Below, piece by piece: positions 14,940 through 22,425 of a stretch of 26,808 nt of DNA (its first letter is position 1; each line of letters opens with the position of its first letter). The notes under the pieces were generated by a model. The model was not told the origin of the DNA and searched no databases. It saw only the letters and a program-made list of their open reading frames with translations. A program made the translations under genes and the position numbers. Source of the stretch: Fluviibacter sp964387485 (GTDB lineage: Bacteria; Pseudomonadota; Gammaproteobacteria; Burkholderiales; Rhodocyclaceae); assembly GCA_964387485.1 (NCBI GenBank), contig CAYLWV010000014.1, forward strand, positions 1-26,808, read 5' to 3'.

Positions 14940-17096
14940 TCAGGCTCCTACCGACTTCAGTGATTCAGTGTGCGGGGCGCCACCGCTGTCTGCTGCTTGC
15001 AGAACAATACGAATTTCGGCCCCCCCCGTCTCTCGATTGGACAAGGTGATTTTTCCGCCATGCTCTTCGATAATCTTCTTGACGATCGGCAAGCCTAACC
15101 CCGTGCCTTTGGGTTTGGTCGTGACATACGGTTCGAAGGCATTGGCCATGATTTCCGGCGGGAAGCCCGCGCCCGTATCGGCAATCTGCAGTTCAACCTG
15201 CTTGCCCAGAAGACGTGTCGACACCTCGATTCGAGCATTGGGCAGACCTTCCGTCGCATCCTGGGCGTTACGAATCAGGTTATGAATAATCTGCCGCAGT
15301 TGCGCCGGATCTCCCTTGATTTTCGGTAACGGCTCCGACAAATCAGCACGAATCGGAGTTGAGGAAGCCTCATAGAGCACCAGCAGCTCTTGTAGCAGCT
15401 CGTTCACATCCAATGCCATCAGATTGGCTGGCGGCAGACGGGCGTAATCACGGAAACTATCGACCATGTGCTTCATCGCCTGCACCTGATTGACGATGGT
15501 GCGGGTGGAACGCTGGAGCATATCGGCATCGGTTTCCGGCAGACGGGACACAAGTTTATGCTCCAGTCGCTCAGCAGCCAGCTGAATCGGCGTCAGCGGG
15601 TTCTTGATTTCATGGGCCAGGCGGCGAGCCACTTCACCCCAGGCCGTTGCCCGTTGTGCGGCAATAAGTTCGGTAATGTCATCAAACACCACCACATAAC
15701 CACCACCCGACAGTTCCGGCAACTCAGATCCGTGCACCATCAGTTGCTGTTTCCGGCCATTGGGCAGCACACGTTCAACTTCTAATTGCCAAGCAGCATC
15801 CCCATGACGGGCAAAACCATCACGGATCGTACGCGCCAGTTGCTCCTGACGCGGCCAGCCTTCCAGTGGCTCAGAGAGGAGCCCGACCCAATCCTCCGCC
15901 AGCAGTTTGCCCGCGGCACCATTAACAGCTTTCAGGACGAAGCGCCGGTCAAAAGCCAGGACCCCCGCCGAGAGGTTATCCAGCACTTCCTGCAGGTAGG
16001 CGCGGGCGCGCTCCAGATCCGCCCGATGGCGCTCCGTCTCGGTATGGGCTTCGCGCAACTGGAAGGTCATGCGGTTAAACGACTGCGTCAGAATACCCAG
16101 TTCATCATGACTCACCACGGTCTGTTTGGGCGAGAAGTCGCCAGCGGCAACAGCCTGCGTACCCTCGGCCAAAATCGTCAGCGGTGCCGTGAAACGACGG
16201 GCCAAAATAAATGCCGCACTGAATGCCGCCGCCAATGCCAGCAGCAACGTCAACGTCAACGTCAGCGCGTAGAGCCGGGTCAAGCCTTCGCGCGCCAGCT
16301 CCAGTTCACGATACTCACGATAGACCGACTGTACCGCCTCAGAATCACTGGCCAGTTTGGCTGGCACCGGCACCACGACTTCCAGTAAGCGGTGTTCGGC
16401 ATGCCCAACCGGGGCCGGCAGTGCAACCAGCGCTCTTAACACCGGCAAACCGGTGCCATCGGCCTCAATCACGGAGAAGGCCCCGTTTTTACGGGCTTCG
16501 GCCACCTGGCCGGGTAACGGTAATACGGGTGATTCACCACGAGCCTGTGTGGTCGCCAGCACATCGATCCGGTTACCGCTAACCTGAAGCAAGGTTGTGG
16601 ACTGCGCACCGGTCACCTGCTTCAACTTGCTCAGCACGGGCGGCGCCTGCGCCGGCTCCCGCTGGGCAATCGCCAGTGCCGCATCACGCGTGGTTGATAC
16701 CAACCCCACGGTCACGCCATCCAGTGCATCGCGCCCCAGGTTCAACCCGGCCTCCAACGCCTGTTCCACACGCACGTCAAACCAGCTTTCGATACTGCGG
16801 GTCACAAACTGCACCGAAACAGCATAAATCAGCGCACCCGGCACCAGTGCCATAATCGCCAGCATCAGCATCAAACGGAACTTCAGGCGGGCACCAAAAA
16901 CCTGCTGTCGGTGATCCCGCCACAAGCGGAACAGCTGCCGTCCGATCACCAGCACCATGGCCATGCCGAGCAGAATATTCAGGCCAACCAGCCAGCCATA
17001 ATGCCGTGCGAAAAAATCCGTATTCGATGCCGCCTGCGTCAGCAGAAACAGCAGCGCCACGGAAACCAGCGTCATGATGAACATGGCCAGACGCAT
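14940..17096 (-). CDS. NtrY-type membrane sensor histidine kinase
   Basis: A 718-aa inner-membrane kinase. Transmembrane segments lie at about 3-21, 34-52, 74-98 and 275-299; the part between the last two (about 100-272) should be the extracytoplasmic sensor. A HAMP domain (about 300-350), a PAS-like domain (about 365-475), then HisKA with phospho-acceptor H495 in RRLAHEIKNPLTPIQLAAERL, the N box IIHNLIRNAQDAT (603-615), the G1 box IADTGAGFP (638-646) and the G2 box KGTGLGLPIVKK (663-674) follow. It should phosphorylate the regulator encoded next. The ATG at 17096 shares one base with the DUF4390 gene's stop (TAATG) and has GGGAGG upstream; earlier in-frame ATGs lie inside that gene. NtrY/NtrX pairs are tied to nitrogen, envelope or redox control; the signal here is not evident. 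Confidence 0.92.
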   Translation of the reverse strand: MRLAMFIMTLVSVALLFLLTQAASNTDFFARHYGWLVGLNILLGMAMVLVIGRQLFRLWRDHRQQVFGARLKFRLMLMLAIMALVPGALIYAVSVQFVTRSIESWFDVRVEQALEAGLNLGRDALDGVTVGLVSTTRDAALAIAQREPAQAPPVLSKLKQVTGAQSTTLLQVSGNRIDVLATTQARGESPVLPLPGQVAEARKNGAFSVIEADGTGLPVLRALVALPAPVGHAEHRLLEVVVPVPAKLASDSEAVQSVYREYRELELAREGLTRLYALTLTLTLLLALAAAFSAAFILARRFTAPLTILAEGTQAVAAGDFSPKQTVVSHDELGILTQSFNRMTFQLREAHTETERHRADLERARAYLQEVLDNLSAGVLAFDRRFVLKAVNGAAGKLLAEDWVGLLSEPLEGWPRQEQLARTIRDGFARHGDAAWQLEVERVLPNGRKQQLMVHGSELPELSGGGYVVVFDDITELIAAQRATAWGEVARRLAHEIKNPLTPIQLAAERLEHKLVSRLPETDADMLQRSTRTIVNQVQAMKHMVDSFRDYARLPPANLMALDVNELLQELLVLYEASSTPIRADLSEPLPKIKGDPAQLRQIIHNLIRNAQDATEGLPNARIEVSTRLLGKQVELQIADTGAGFPPEIMANAFEPYVTTKPKGTGLGLPIVKKIIEEHGGKITLSNRETGGAEIRIVLQAADSGGAPHTESLKSVGA

Positions 17097-17680
17097 TACC
17101 TGCCTCCCGTTGCGCTGATGGCCGGCACCGTCAGGCGGAATGTTCGCCAGTCGCTGTCCAGCCGCCAATCGCGATCACCAAAGGATACGACCTGAAAAGG
17201 TTTGGGCAAGAAAGCCGGATCCAGGCGAAAACGCACCAGTGTCTCCACCGGCTCACCACTGCGCAGACGGCCCGCGGGCACTATCCAGCTCACCGGGCGG
17301 GCCACGTAATCAAGCGCATCCGACAGATTCTGAAAGTTGCGCCCTTCCTGGCCCTCGCTGACCCGGTAATTTCTGACAAGCGCGTTATAAGTCAGACGAC
17401 GATCAGCATGGGCGGTAAAGAGCGCTTCATCCACCCAATACCAGCGCGGGCGTCTTATTTGGCTCTCAATCTGGAAGACCAACGGAATGCCGTGGTTGAC
17501 GGCATCCGTGAGCGCCGGAGAGAGCTGTAAGCCAAAAGTCCCTGTCAGCACCATCGTGTCTTCGCTGACACTTAAAGTCACTTGGCGGATATCAGCGCCC
17601 GCCTGCGCGCTCGCCATAGGCCACATCAACCCGAGCACAGTCAGGCACCCCATCCGTAGGAAGTGGCGCCGGGTCGTCAT
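17096..17680 (-). CDS. DUF4390 exported protein with Tat-like signal peptide
   Basis: A 194-aa DUF4390 protein, regularly found between rsmB and ntrY in Beta- and Gammaproteobacteria; its function is unknown to me. The N-terminus TRRHFLRMGCLTVLG carries twin arginines at residues 4-5 in a context very close to the Tat consensus, then a hydrophobic stretch and a likely cleavage site after ASAQA (residue 27). The body is beta-rich, with the conserved-looking IESQIRRPRWYWVDE (71-85) and YRVSEGQEGRNFQNLSDAL (105-123). Its ATG overlaps the rsmB stop by 4 nt (ATGA), and its stop overlaps the kinase start by one. Being exported next to a membrane kinase, it could bear on sensing, but this is only a guess from position. 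Confidence 0.84.
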   Translation of the reverse strand: MTTRRHFLRMGCLTVLGLMWPMASAQAGADIRQVTLSVSEDTMVLTGTFGLQLSPALTDAVNHGIPLVFQIESQIRRPRWYWVDEALFTAHADRRLTYNALVRNYRVSEGQEGRNFQNLSDALDYVARPVSWIVPAGRLRSGEPVETLVRFRLDPAFLPKPFQVVSFGDRDWRLDSDWRTFRLTVPAISATGGR

Positions 17681-18786
17681 GTTGCGTGCTTGCTCAGCAA
17701 GGCATAAAAGAACCCATCATGACGCGCATCGGGCAACAAGTGCTGTTGCAACACCAACTGGGCGTCCGGATGCTGTTCGAGAAAACGGGCAATCTGTTGC
17801 TGGTTTTCCAGCGCAAACACCGAGCAGGTACCGTAGAGCAACCGCCCACCCGGTTTGAGTAACGACCACATGGCTTTCAATAGCCGTTTCTGTGTGCGGG
17901 CCAGCGCATAAATGTCTTCATCGCGGCGCAACCACTTGGCATCCGGGTGCCGACCGGCCACACCGGAACCGGAACAAGGCGCATCCAGCAAAATGGCATC
18001 AAAAGGGCGCTTAGCCCAGCTCGCTAACGGTTCCGCAGCATCGGCACAAATGATCTGAACGGCCCGATCAGGTGGAAAGCGTGCAGGATCGAGCGCCCGT
18101 GTCAACGCAGCACAGCGCTCACGATCTACCTCCACCGCGGTCAAAGAAATCGCCGCCGATTGCAGCAGATGCACGGCTTTGCCGCCCGGTGCGGCACAGG
18201 CATCCAGTACCCGCATCCCCGGTTGTACATTGAGCAGTCGCGCCGCCTGCTGCGCGCCGATGTCCTGTATTGATACCAGTCCTGCCGCAAAACCCGGCAA
18301 CGTTTCGGCCGGCCGAGGCTGCACCAGCAGCAAGGCATCCGGGCCATCCTCCGGCATCCGGTCTTGTAACGCAATCTCCGCCGCCGCTAATTGCGCAGCA
18401 TAGGTGTCGGGCGTTGTCACCAGCGAATTGACGCGCAGCCCCATGGGCGGTTTGCGATTTCCGCCCGCGGCAATGGCCTGCCATTGCTCCGGCCAATCTT
18501 CCTGCAGGCGATTCAACCACCATTGCGGATGTTGCCAGGTCGCTTCAGCATCACACGCAATTGTTTGATCCAGGCTGGCACGCTCACGCAGTGCCCGCCG
18601 CAAAATGGCATTCACAAATCCACGGTAACGCCCACCGGACAGCATTGCGGCCGCTTCCACCGCCTGATCCACCCCCACGTGCGCCCGATCAGGATGCATC
18701 TCCAGCCAGCACAGCGCCACGCGCAGCAAATTACGCAGCTCATCTTCTGCCGTAGGTCGATCCAGCAGGACCGATAGCTCGACATC
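17677..18786 (-). CDS. rsmB: 16S rRNA (cytosine-967-C5)-methyltransferase RsmB, N-terminus lost in assembly gap
   Basis: RsmB (Sun/Fmu) methylates C967 of 16S rRNA with S-adenosylmethionine. 369 codons plus stop are visible; E. coli RsmB has 429 aa, so about 60 N-terminal residues are missing. The NusB-like RNA-binding part is partly present (LLRVALCWLEMHP...VNAILRRALRER), followed by the methyltransferase: MRVLDACAAPGGKAVHLLQ for AdoMet, DAILLDAPCSGSGVAGRHPD with the release cysteine, and YGTCSVFALENQQQI with the catalytic cysteine. The visible frame enters the N-run at 18786. Across the gap, an ATG at 18903 (minus) followed by five codons might be its true start, but 100 Ns are normally a placeholder, so the apparent continuity of the frame means nothing. 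Confidence 0.93.
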   Translation of the reverse strand, partial: DVELSVLLDRPTAEDELRNLLRVALCWLEMHPDRAHVGVDQAVEAAAMLSGGRYRGFVNAILRRALRERASLDQTIACDAEATWQHPQWWLNRLQEDWPEQWQAIAAGGNRKPPMGLRVNSLVTTPDTYAAQLAAAEIALQDRMPEDGPDALLLVQPRPAETLPGFAAGLVSIQDIGAQQAARLLNVQPGMRVLDACAAPGGKAVHLLQSAAISLTAVEVDRERCAALTRALDPARFPPDRAVQIICADAAEPLASWAKRPFDAILLDAPCSGSGVAGRHPDAKWLRRDEDIYALARTQKRLLKAMWSLLKPGGRLLYGTCSVFALENQQQIARFLEQHPDAQLVLQQHLLPDARHDGFFYALLSKHAT

Positions 18787-18886
18787 NNNNNNNNNNNNNN
18801 NNNNNNNNNNNNNNNNNNNNNNNNNNNNNNNNNNNNNNNNNNNNNNNNNNNNNNNNNNNNNNNNNNNNNNNNNNNNNNNNNNNNNN
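18787..18886. other. Assembly gap, 100 Ns
   Basis: Exactly 100 undetermined bases, the customary filler for a scaffold join of unknown length. It removes the rsmB N-terminus and possibly part of the region upstream of the nuclease gene. The order def-fmt-htpX-(nuclease)-gap-rsmB agrees with conserved synteny, which supports the join. Confidence 0.98.
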
Positions 18887-18956
18887 GTTGATGAGCGGTT
18901 CATTATTGTTTTGAGTGTAGCATGTTTACAACACCAACTAGAGGCATAATCTGCGC

Positions 18957-19931
18957 ATGAGGCCGCGCTATCTTCCATTCAGTTTCGTTCGCCGCTTTCG
19001 GCAGGTGTGCCTACGATGCCTTGTCGGAGGCCTCTGCCTGTTCAGTCTGCCAAGCGAGGCCTGGAATACCACCGGACACCGCGAGGTAATTGCCGTTGCC
19101 TGGTCAAACCTCAGCCCGGCAATCCAACAACGGGTGAGTGATTTACTGGCACGACAGCGGGTCATACCGAATACGCGTGATCTCACCGGAGAGCCCGCCT
19201 GGATGGCTGCGGCGCTCTGGCCCGACGAATTACGGGATCAATCCGACAGCAGCGAGAACCTCGCCCCTCCGGCAAACACGCGCCAGTGGATCGAGCGTGC
19301 CCGTAGCGGTCAATCGACGCGACGCTGGCATTTTGCGGATCGCAATGTGGCATTGCCATTCCAGCAGCAACCCGTGCACGGGCTCCTGGAACAGACACTG
19401 GACGAACAACTGCGCTTGCTGGCCAACCCCGCACAACCCGCCGAGGTTCGCGCCGTGGCGCTGGCCTGGGTCAGCCATCTGATCGCGGATGCTCATCAAC
19501 CACTACATTCGGCCAGCCGTGCTGACCCCCTGCGGCCAGGCCAGCTTGATGCGGGAGGCAACACGGTCATCGTGGTCGACGCCGGGCGTCGCCCGCCGGA
19601 CCCGTTAAGCCTGCACCGCTGGTGGGATGAACTCCCCGGCCATGCCCGACCTGGCAGCAGCCGTTTTGACAGCGAGGTCAATCGACTGACTCGCCAGGCA
19701 GCGCAGATTTCTGGCTCGGACATTTCCACGCAACCGCGCCTGTGGATCGAAGAATCCTTTGTGATTGCCCGTGATCAGGTCTATCCGGGGTTGATCCCCA
19801 ATGACGAGGTCCCCGGCTCCTTTATCATCCGCCAGGACTACTGGCTGGAGGGCCGAGATATCACGCGCGCCCGCCTGGCGCTGGCCGCCCGACGCCTGGC
19901 GCAGGTGGTGACTCAGGCACTCCGGGAGTAA
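18957..19931 (+). CDS. Secreted S1/P1-type zinc nuclease
   Basis: A 324-aa precursor of the S1/P1 nuclease family: three-zinc enzymes that cut single-stranded DNA and RNA and remove 3'-phosphates, acting outside the cytoplasm. A basic N-terminus and a hydrophobic core (CLVGGLCLFSLPSEA) give a signal peptide with likely cleavage before W36, so tryptophan would be the mature N-terminus, as the family requires. The zinc ligands are all traceable: W36, H41, D90 (ALWPDE), H125 (RRWHFAD), H174, D178 and H184 (SHLIADAHQPLH), H220 and D224 (LHRWWDE). The spacings H-x3-D-x5-H and H-x3-D match P1. TAGAGG (18939-18944) could be the ribosome site, at rather long spacing. It faces htpX with only 2 bp between stops and looks like an insertion into an otherwise leftward conserved cluster. 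Confidence 0.9.
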   Translation: MRPRYLPFSFVRRFRQVCLRCLVGGLCLFSLPSEAWNTTGHREVIAVAWSNLSPAIQQRVSDLLARQRVIPNTRDLTGEPAWMAAALWPDELRDQSDSSENLAPPANTRQWIERARSGQSTRRWHFADRNVALPFQQQPVHGLLEQTLDEQLRLLANPAQPAEVRAVALAWVSHLIADAHQPLHSASRADPLRPGQLDAGGNTVIVVDAGRRPPDPLSLHRWWDELPGHARPGSSRFDSEVNRLTRQAAQISGSDISTQPRLWIEESFVIARDQVYPGLIPNDEVPGSFIIRQDYWLEGRDITRARLALAARRLAQVVTQALRE

Positions 19932-19933
19932 CT

Positions 19934-20779
19934 TTAGCTGCGAGCCATCGCCTCTAAACGGGCAATGCGCTCGGCGGTTTTCGGGTGTGTCGAGAACAAG
20001 GTGTCGATACCGCCGCCGGCCAGCGGATTCATAATCATCATCTGTGCTGTGGCAGGGTGCGCTTCAGCCGTCGGAAACGGAATACCACGGGCATAGGCAT
20101 CAATTTTGCCCAGCGCACTGGCCAGTGCCAGCGGATCACCACTGATTTCAGCCCCACCACGATCTGCTTCAAATTCACGCGCCCGAGAAATGGCCATCTG
20201 GATCAATGCGGCGGCAAGCGGTGCAATGATCGCCACAATAATACTGACCACGGCATTAGCGGGCCGACCTTCTTCATCGCGGCCGCCAAAAAACATGGCG
20301 AAATTGGCCAGCGCAGAAATGGCACCGGCCAGCGTGGCGGCAATGGTGGAGGTCAGAATATCGCGATGTTTCACATGCGCCAGTTCATGCGCCATCACCC
20401 CACGTAACTCACGCTCGCTGAGTAGACTGACAATGCCTGTGGTGGCAGCCACGGCCGCGTTTTCTGGATTACGGCCTGTCGCAAAGGCATTGGGTTGCGC
20501 TTCATCAATCAGGTAAACACGGGGCATCGGCAAGCCGGCACGTCCAGCCAGCTCATGGACCATGTTGTACAGATAAGGCGAGGAGGTCTCATCGACCGGC
20601 TGCGCGTTATACATGCGCAGCACCATCTTGTCTGAAAACCAGTAGGCAAAAAAGTTCATGCCACCGCCGATCAGCAGCGCCATCAGCATGCCTTCGCGGC
20701 CACCAATCAGGCCACCGATCATCATGAACAGCGCCAGAATGGCGGCAAACAGAATTGTCGTTTTAAACCAGTTACCCAT
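19934..20779 (-). CDS. htpX: Heat-shock membrane zinc metalloprotease HtpX
   Basis: HtpX is an inner-membrane M48 protease that degrades damaged membrane proteins, in partnership with FtsH. The 281-aa length is normal. Two N-terminal membrane helices (about 7-25 and 31-48), the zinc motif HELAH (131-135), two further hydrophobic segments (about 144-164 and 176-196), and the third zinc ligand, glutamate E202 in REFEADRGGAE, are visible, as is HPKTAERIARLE near the end. A near-consensus sigma-32 promoter precedes it, in keeping with its heat-shock role. It lies downstream of def-fmt on the same strand but separated by 108 bp with that promoter, so it can be expressed separately. Confidence 0.97.
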   Translation of the reverse strand: MGNWFKTTILFAAILALFMMIGGLIGGREGMLMALLIGGGMNFFAYWFSDKMVLRMYNAQPVDETSSPYLYNMVHELAGRAGLPMPRVYLIDEAQPNAFATGRNPENAAVAATTGIVSLLSERELRGVMAHELAHVKHRDILTSTIAATLAGAISALANFAMFFGGRDEEGRPANAVVSIIVAIIAPLAAALIQMAISRAREFEADRGGAEISGDPLALASALGKIDAYARGIPFPTAEAHPATAQMMIMNPLAGGGIDTLFSTHPKTAERIARLEAMARS

Positions 20780-20817
20780 GATGCCCGCTCCTCGATGCAG
20801 AAACGTTGTTGGACATG

Positions 20818-20833
20818 CCGCTCATTAAAGCGG
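20818..20833. repeat. Small inverted repeat in the htpX leader
   Basis: CCGCT and AGCGG flank a 6-nt loop, 39-54 nt upstream of the htpX start. If transcription begins from the sigma-32 promoter, this forms a short hairpin in the 5' leader. It is too small to assign a role. Confidence 0.3.
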
Positions 20834-20864
20834 AACACAGCTTAATAAACGCTTAGCGCGATGT

Positions 20865-20892
20865 AGATGGGTGGCAACCCACGGTTTTCAAG
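20865..20892 (-). promoter_or_regulatory. Predicted sigma-32 (RpoH) heat-shock promoter of htpX
   Basis: On the minus strand CTTGAAA (20892-20886) is followed after 13 nt by ACCCATCT (20872-20865). The E. coli sigma-32 consensus is CTTGAAA, about 13-16 nt, CCCCATNT, so the -35 is perfect and the -10 has 7 of 8 positions right. The -35 box overlaps the fmt stop codon. A start site about 7 nt further gives an htpX leader of roughly 80 nt. htpX belongs to the RpoH regulon in E. coli, which agrees. The match was found by eye. Confidence 0.72.
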
Positions 20893-21820
20893 TGAGGCGA
20901 GTGCCTACCGGCATCGGATGCCCGCGCAGAAAATCAGCGGCAGCGAGGCGTTTGCCACCGGATGCCTGCAGCACCTCGAGACATAACGCGCCCTCACCAC
21001 AAGCAACCACCACCCCCGAGGCATCAGCCGCCAGCACCGCTCCGGGCTCACCTTCGGCCGCAACCTCATGGGCACGCCAAATCTTGATGGGCTTGTCACC
21101 CAGATGGAGTACGGCACCAGGGAAGGGGTTATAGGCACGAATCTGTCGATCCAGTACAGCAGCGCTTTGGGCCAGTTGCAACAAGGACTCCTGTTTTTCC
21201 AGCTTATGCGCGTAGGTGACGCCCGCCTCCGGCTGCGGGGAGGCCACCAGCACCGTACCCGACGCCAGTGCTCGGAGTACGGCAACGATGCGTTCGGCCC
21301 CCAGGGCGGCCAGTCGATCATGGAGCAGCGCGGTGGTATCGCTCGGTTCTATGGATAGGCGTGCCGCATCGACCACGCCGCCCGTATCCAGACCGGCATC
21401 CATCTGCATGATGCAGACACCGGTTTCGTGATCGCCCGCTTCAATCGCCCGGTGAATCGGTGCAGCACCCCGCCAGCGCGGCAACAGCGAGGCATGGATA
21501 TTGAGGCAACCGTAGCGCGGCATCTCCAGCACCGCCTGCGGCAGAATCAATCCATACGCCACCACCACCAGGACATCCAGCTGATAGTCACGCACCAGCG
21601 CCTGGGCAGGCTCCGGGCGTAACGAGACCGGTTGTTCCACCGGAATCTGATGCGCCAGCGCCAACTGTTTGACCGGCGAAGGGGTCAGTTGCATTCCCCG
21701 ACCTGAAGGCCGATCCGGTTGCGTGAACACAACCGCGACCTCGAAACCGGCCGTCAGAATCGCTTGCAAAGCCTGCTCGGCAAAGGCCGGGGTACCGGCA
21801 AAACCCACGCGTAAGGTCAT
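20888..21820 (-). CDS. fmt: Methionyl-tRNA formyltransferase
   Basis: Fmt formylates Met-tRNAfMet using 10-formyltetrahydrofolate, preparing it for initiation. The 310-aa protein has VGFAGTPAFAEQAL (5-18), TQPDRPSGRGMQL (33-45), the catalytic N107, H109 and downstream D145 in LNIHASLLPRWRGAAPIHRA and MQMDAGLDTG, and a C-terminal OB-like domain with ALCLEVLQASGGKRL. The start overlaps the def stop by 4 nt (ATGA), so the two genes are translationally coupled; they act at opposite ends of formyl-methionine use. The end of the gene carries the -35 box of the htpX promoter. Confidence 0.97.
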   Translation of the reverse strand: MTLRVGFAGTPAFAEQALQAILTAGFEVAVVFTQPDRPSGRGMQLTPSPVKQLALAHQIPVEQPVSLRPEPAQALVRDYQLDVLVVVAYGLILPQAVLEMPRYGCLNIHASLLPRWRGAAPIHRAIEAGDHETGVCIMQMDAGLDTGGVVDAARLSIEPSDTTALLHDRLAALGAERIVAVLRALASGTVLVASPQPEAGVTYAHKLEKQESLLQLAQSAAVLDRQIRAYNPFPGAVLHLGDKPIKIWRAHEVAAEGEPGAVLAADASGVVVACGEGALCLEVLQASGGKRLAAADFLRGHPMPVGTRLT

Positions 21821-22320
21821 ACGGTCTGCCGGGCCAGTTTAGCCAGTTTGTTCTTGATCCGCGTCTGCTTGAGCTGCGACAGATGATCGACAAACACCTT
21901 GCCGTTCAGATGATCAATCTCGTGCTGGATACAGATCGCCAGCAAATCACCCGTGGCCAGGACCTGCGCTTTGCCCTCCAGGTCCTGATAGCGCACCCGC
22001 ACATCAGAGGGGCGATCCACCTTATCGTAAATGCCGGGCACCGAGAGACAGCCTTCTTCATAGGTCTGCATGCCGCTGGTGGACTCAATCACCGGATTAA
22101 TAAAGACCTGTAGCGCTTTCTGGTCTTCCGATACATCAATGACCACAACGCGCTGGTGCACATTAACCTGGGTAGCGGCCAGGCCGATGCCCGGCGCCTC
22201 GTACATGGTTTCGGCCATATCCGCCACCAGCTGGCGCAAAGCGGCATCAAATACGGTCACCGGCTTAGCGACGGTGCGCAGGCGTTCATCGGGAAATCGC
22301 AGAATCGGGAGCAGGGCCAT
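21817..22320 (-). CDS. def: Peptide deformylase
   Basis: Def removes the formyl group from nascent proteins. The 167-aa metalloenzyme shows the three family motifs: GIGLAATQ (44-51), EGCLSVPG (89-96) with metal ligand C91, and QHEIDHLNG (132-140) with H133, catalytic E134 and H137. The first codon is ATG at 22320. It is the first gene of the leftward def-fmt pair; its promoter must lie in the 105-bp spacer it shares with the divergent exported-protein gene, which contains an inverted repeat. Confidence 0.98.
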   Translation of the reverse strand: MALLPILRFPDERLRTVAKPVTVFDAALRQLVADMAETMYEAPGIGLAATQVNVHQRVVVIDVSEDQKALQVFINPVIESTSGMQTYEEGCLSVPGIYDKVDRPSDVRVRYQDLEGKAQVLATGDLLAICIQHEIDHLNGKVFVDHLSQLKQTRIKNKLAKLARQTV

Positions 22321-22339
22321 GCGTCATCTCTGAGTGGCA

Positions 22340-22360
22340 CACATCTACGTTGCAGATGTG
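22340..22360. repeat. Inverted repeat between def and the divergent exported-protein gene
   Basis: CACATCT (22340-22346) and AGATGTG (22354-22360) form a perfect 7-bp inverted repeat with a 7-nt centre, 20 bp upstream of def and 65 bp upstream of the opposite gene. Its symmetry and place suit an operator for one or both genes, or a hairpin in the def leader; no T-run follows. Confidence 0.45.
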
Positions 22361-22425
22361 GAAATTGATTTATGCTTGTCATGCGCCACCACGTCGGTCA
22401 GCGCTTTCAGGTCAATATTATAGCG

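Noticed and set aside
15786..16388. 200-codon frame antisense to the NtrY-type kinase gene
   Set aside because: Glutamine/arginine-rich shadow translation inside a well-supported gene.
18887..18978. Continuous rsmB reading across the N-run, starting at 18978
   Set aside because: The gap length is a placeholder, so the frame across it is meaningless; the upstream residues also overlap the nuclease gene start.
20868..20881. TGGGT/ACCCA hairpin after fmt as a terminator
   Set aside because: The stem has only 5 bp and no T-run; the bases are better explained as part of the sigma-32 promoter of htpX.
22336..22353. TGGCAC...TTGC resemblance to a sigma-54 promoter near def
   Set aside because: The two elements are 4 nt too far apart for the -24/-12 spacing.
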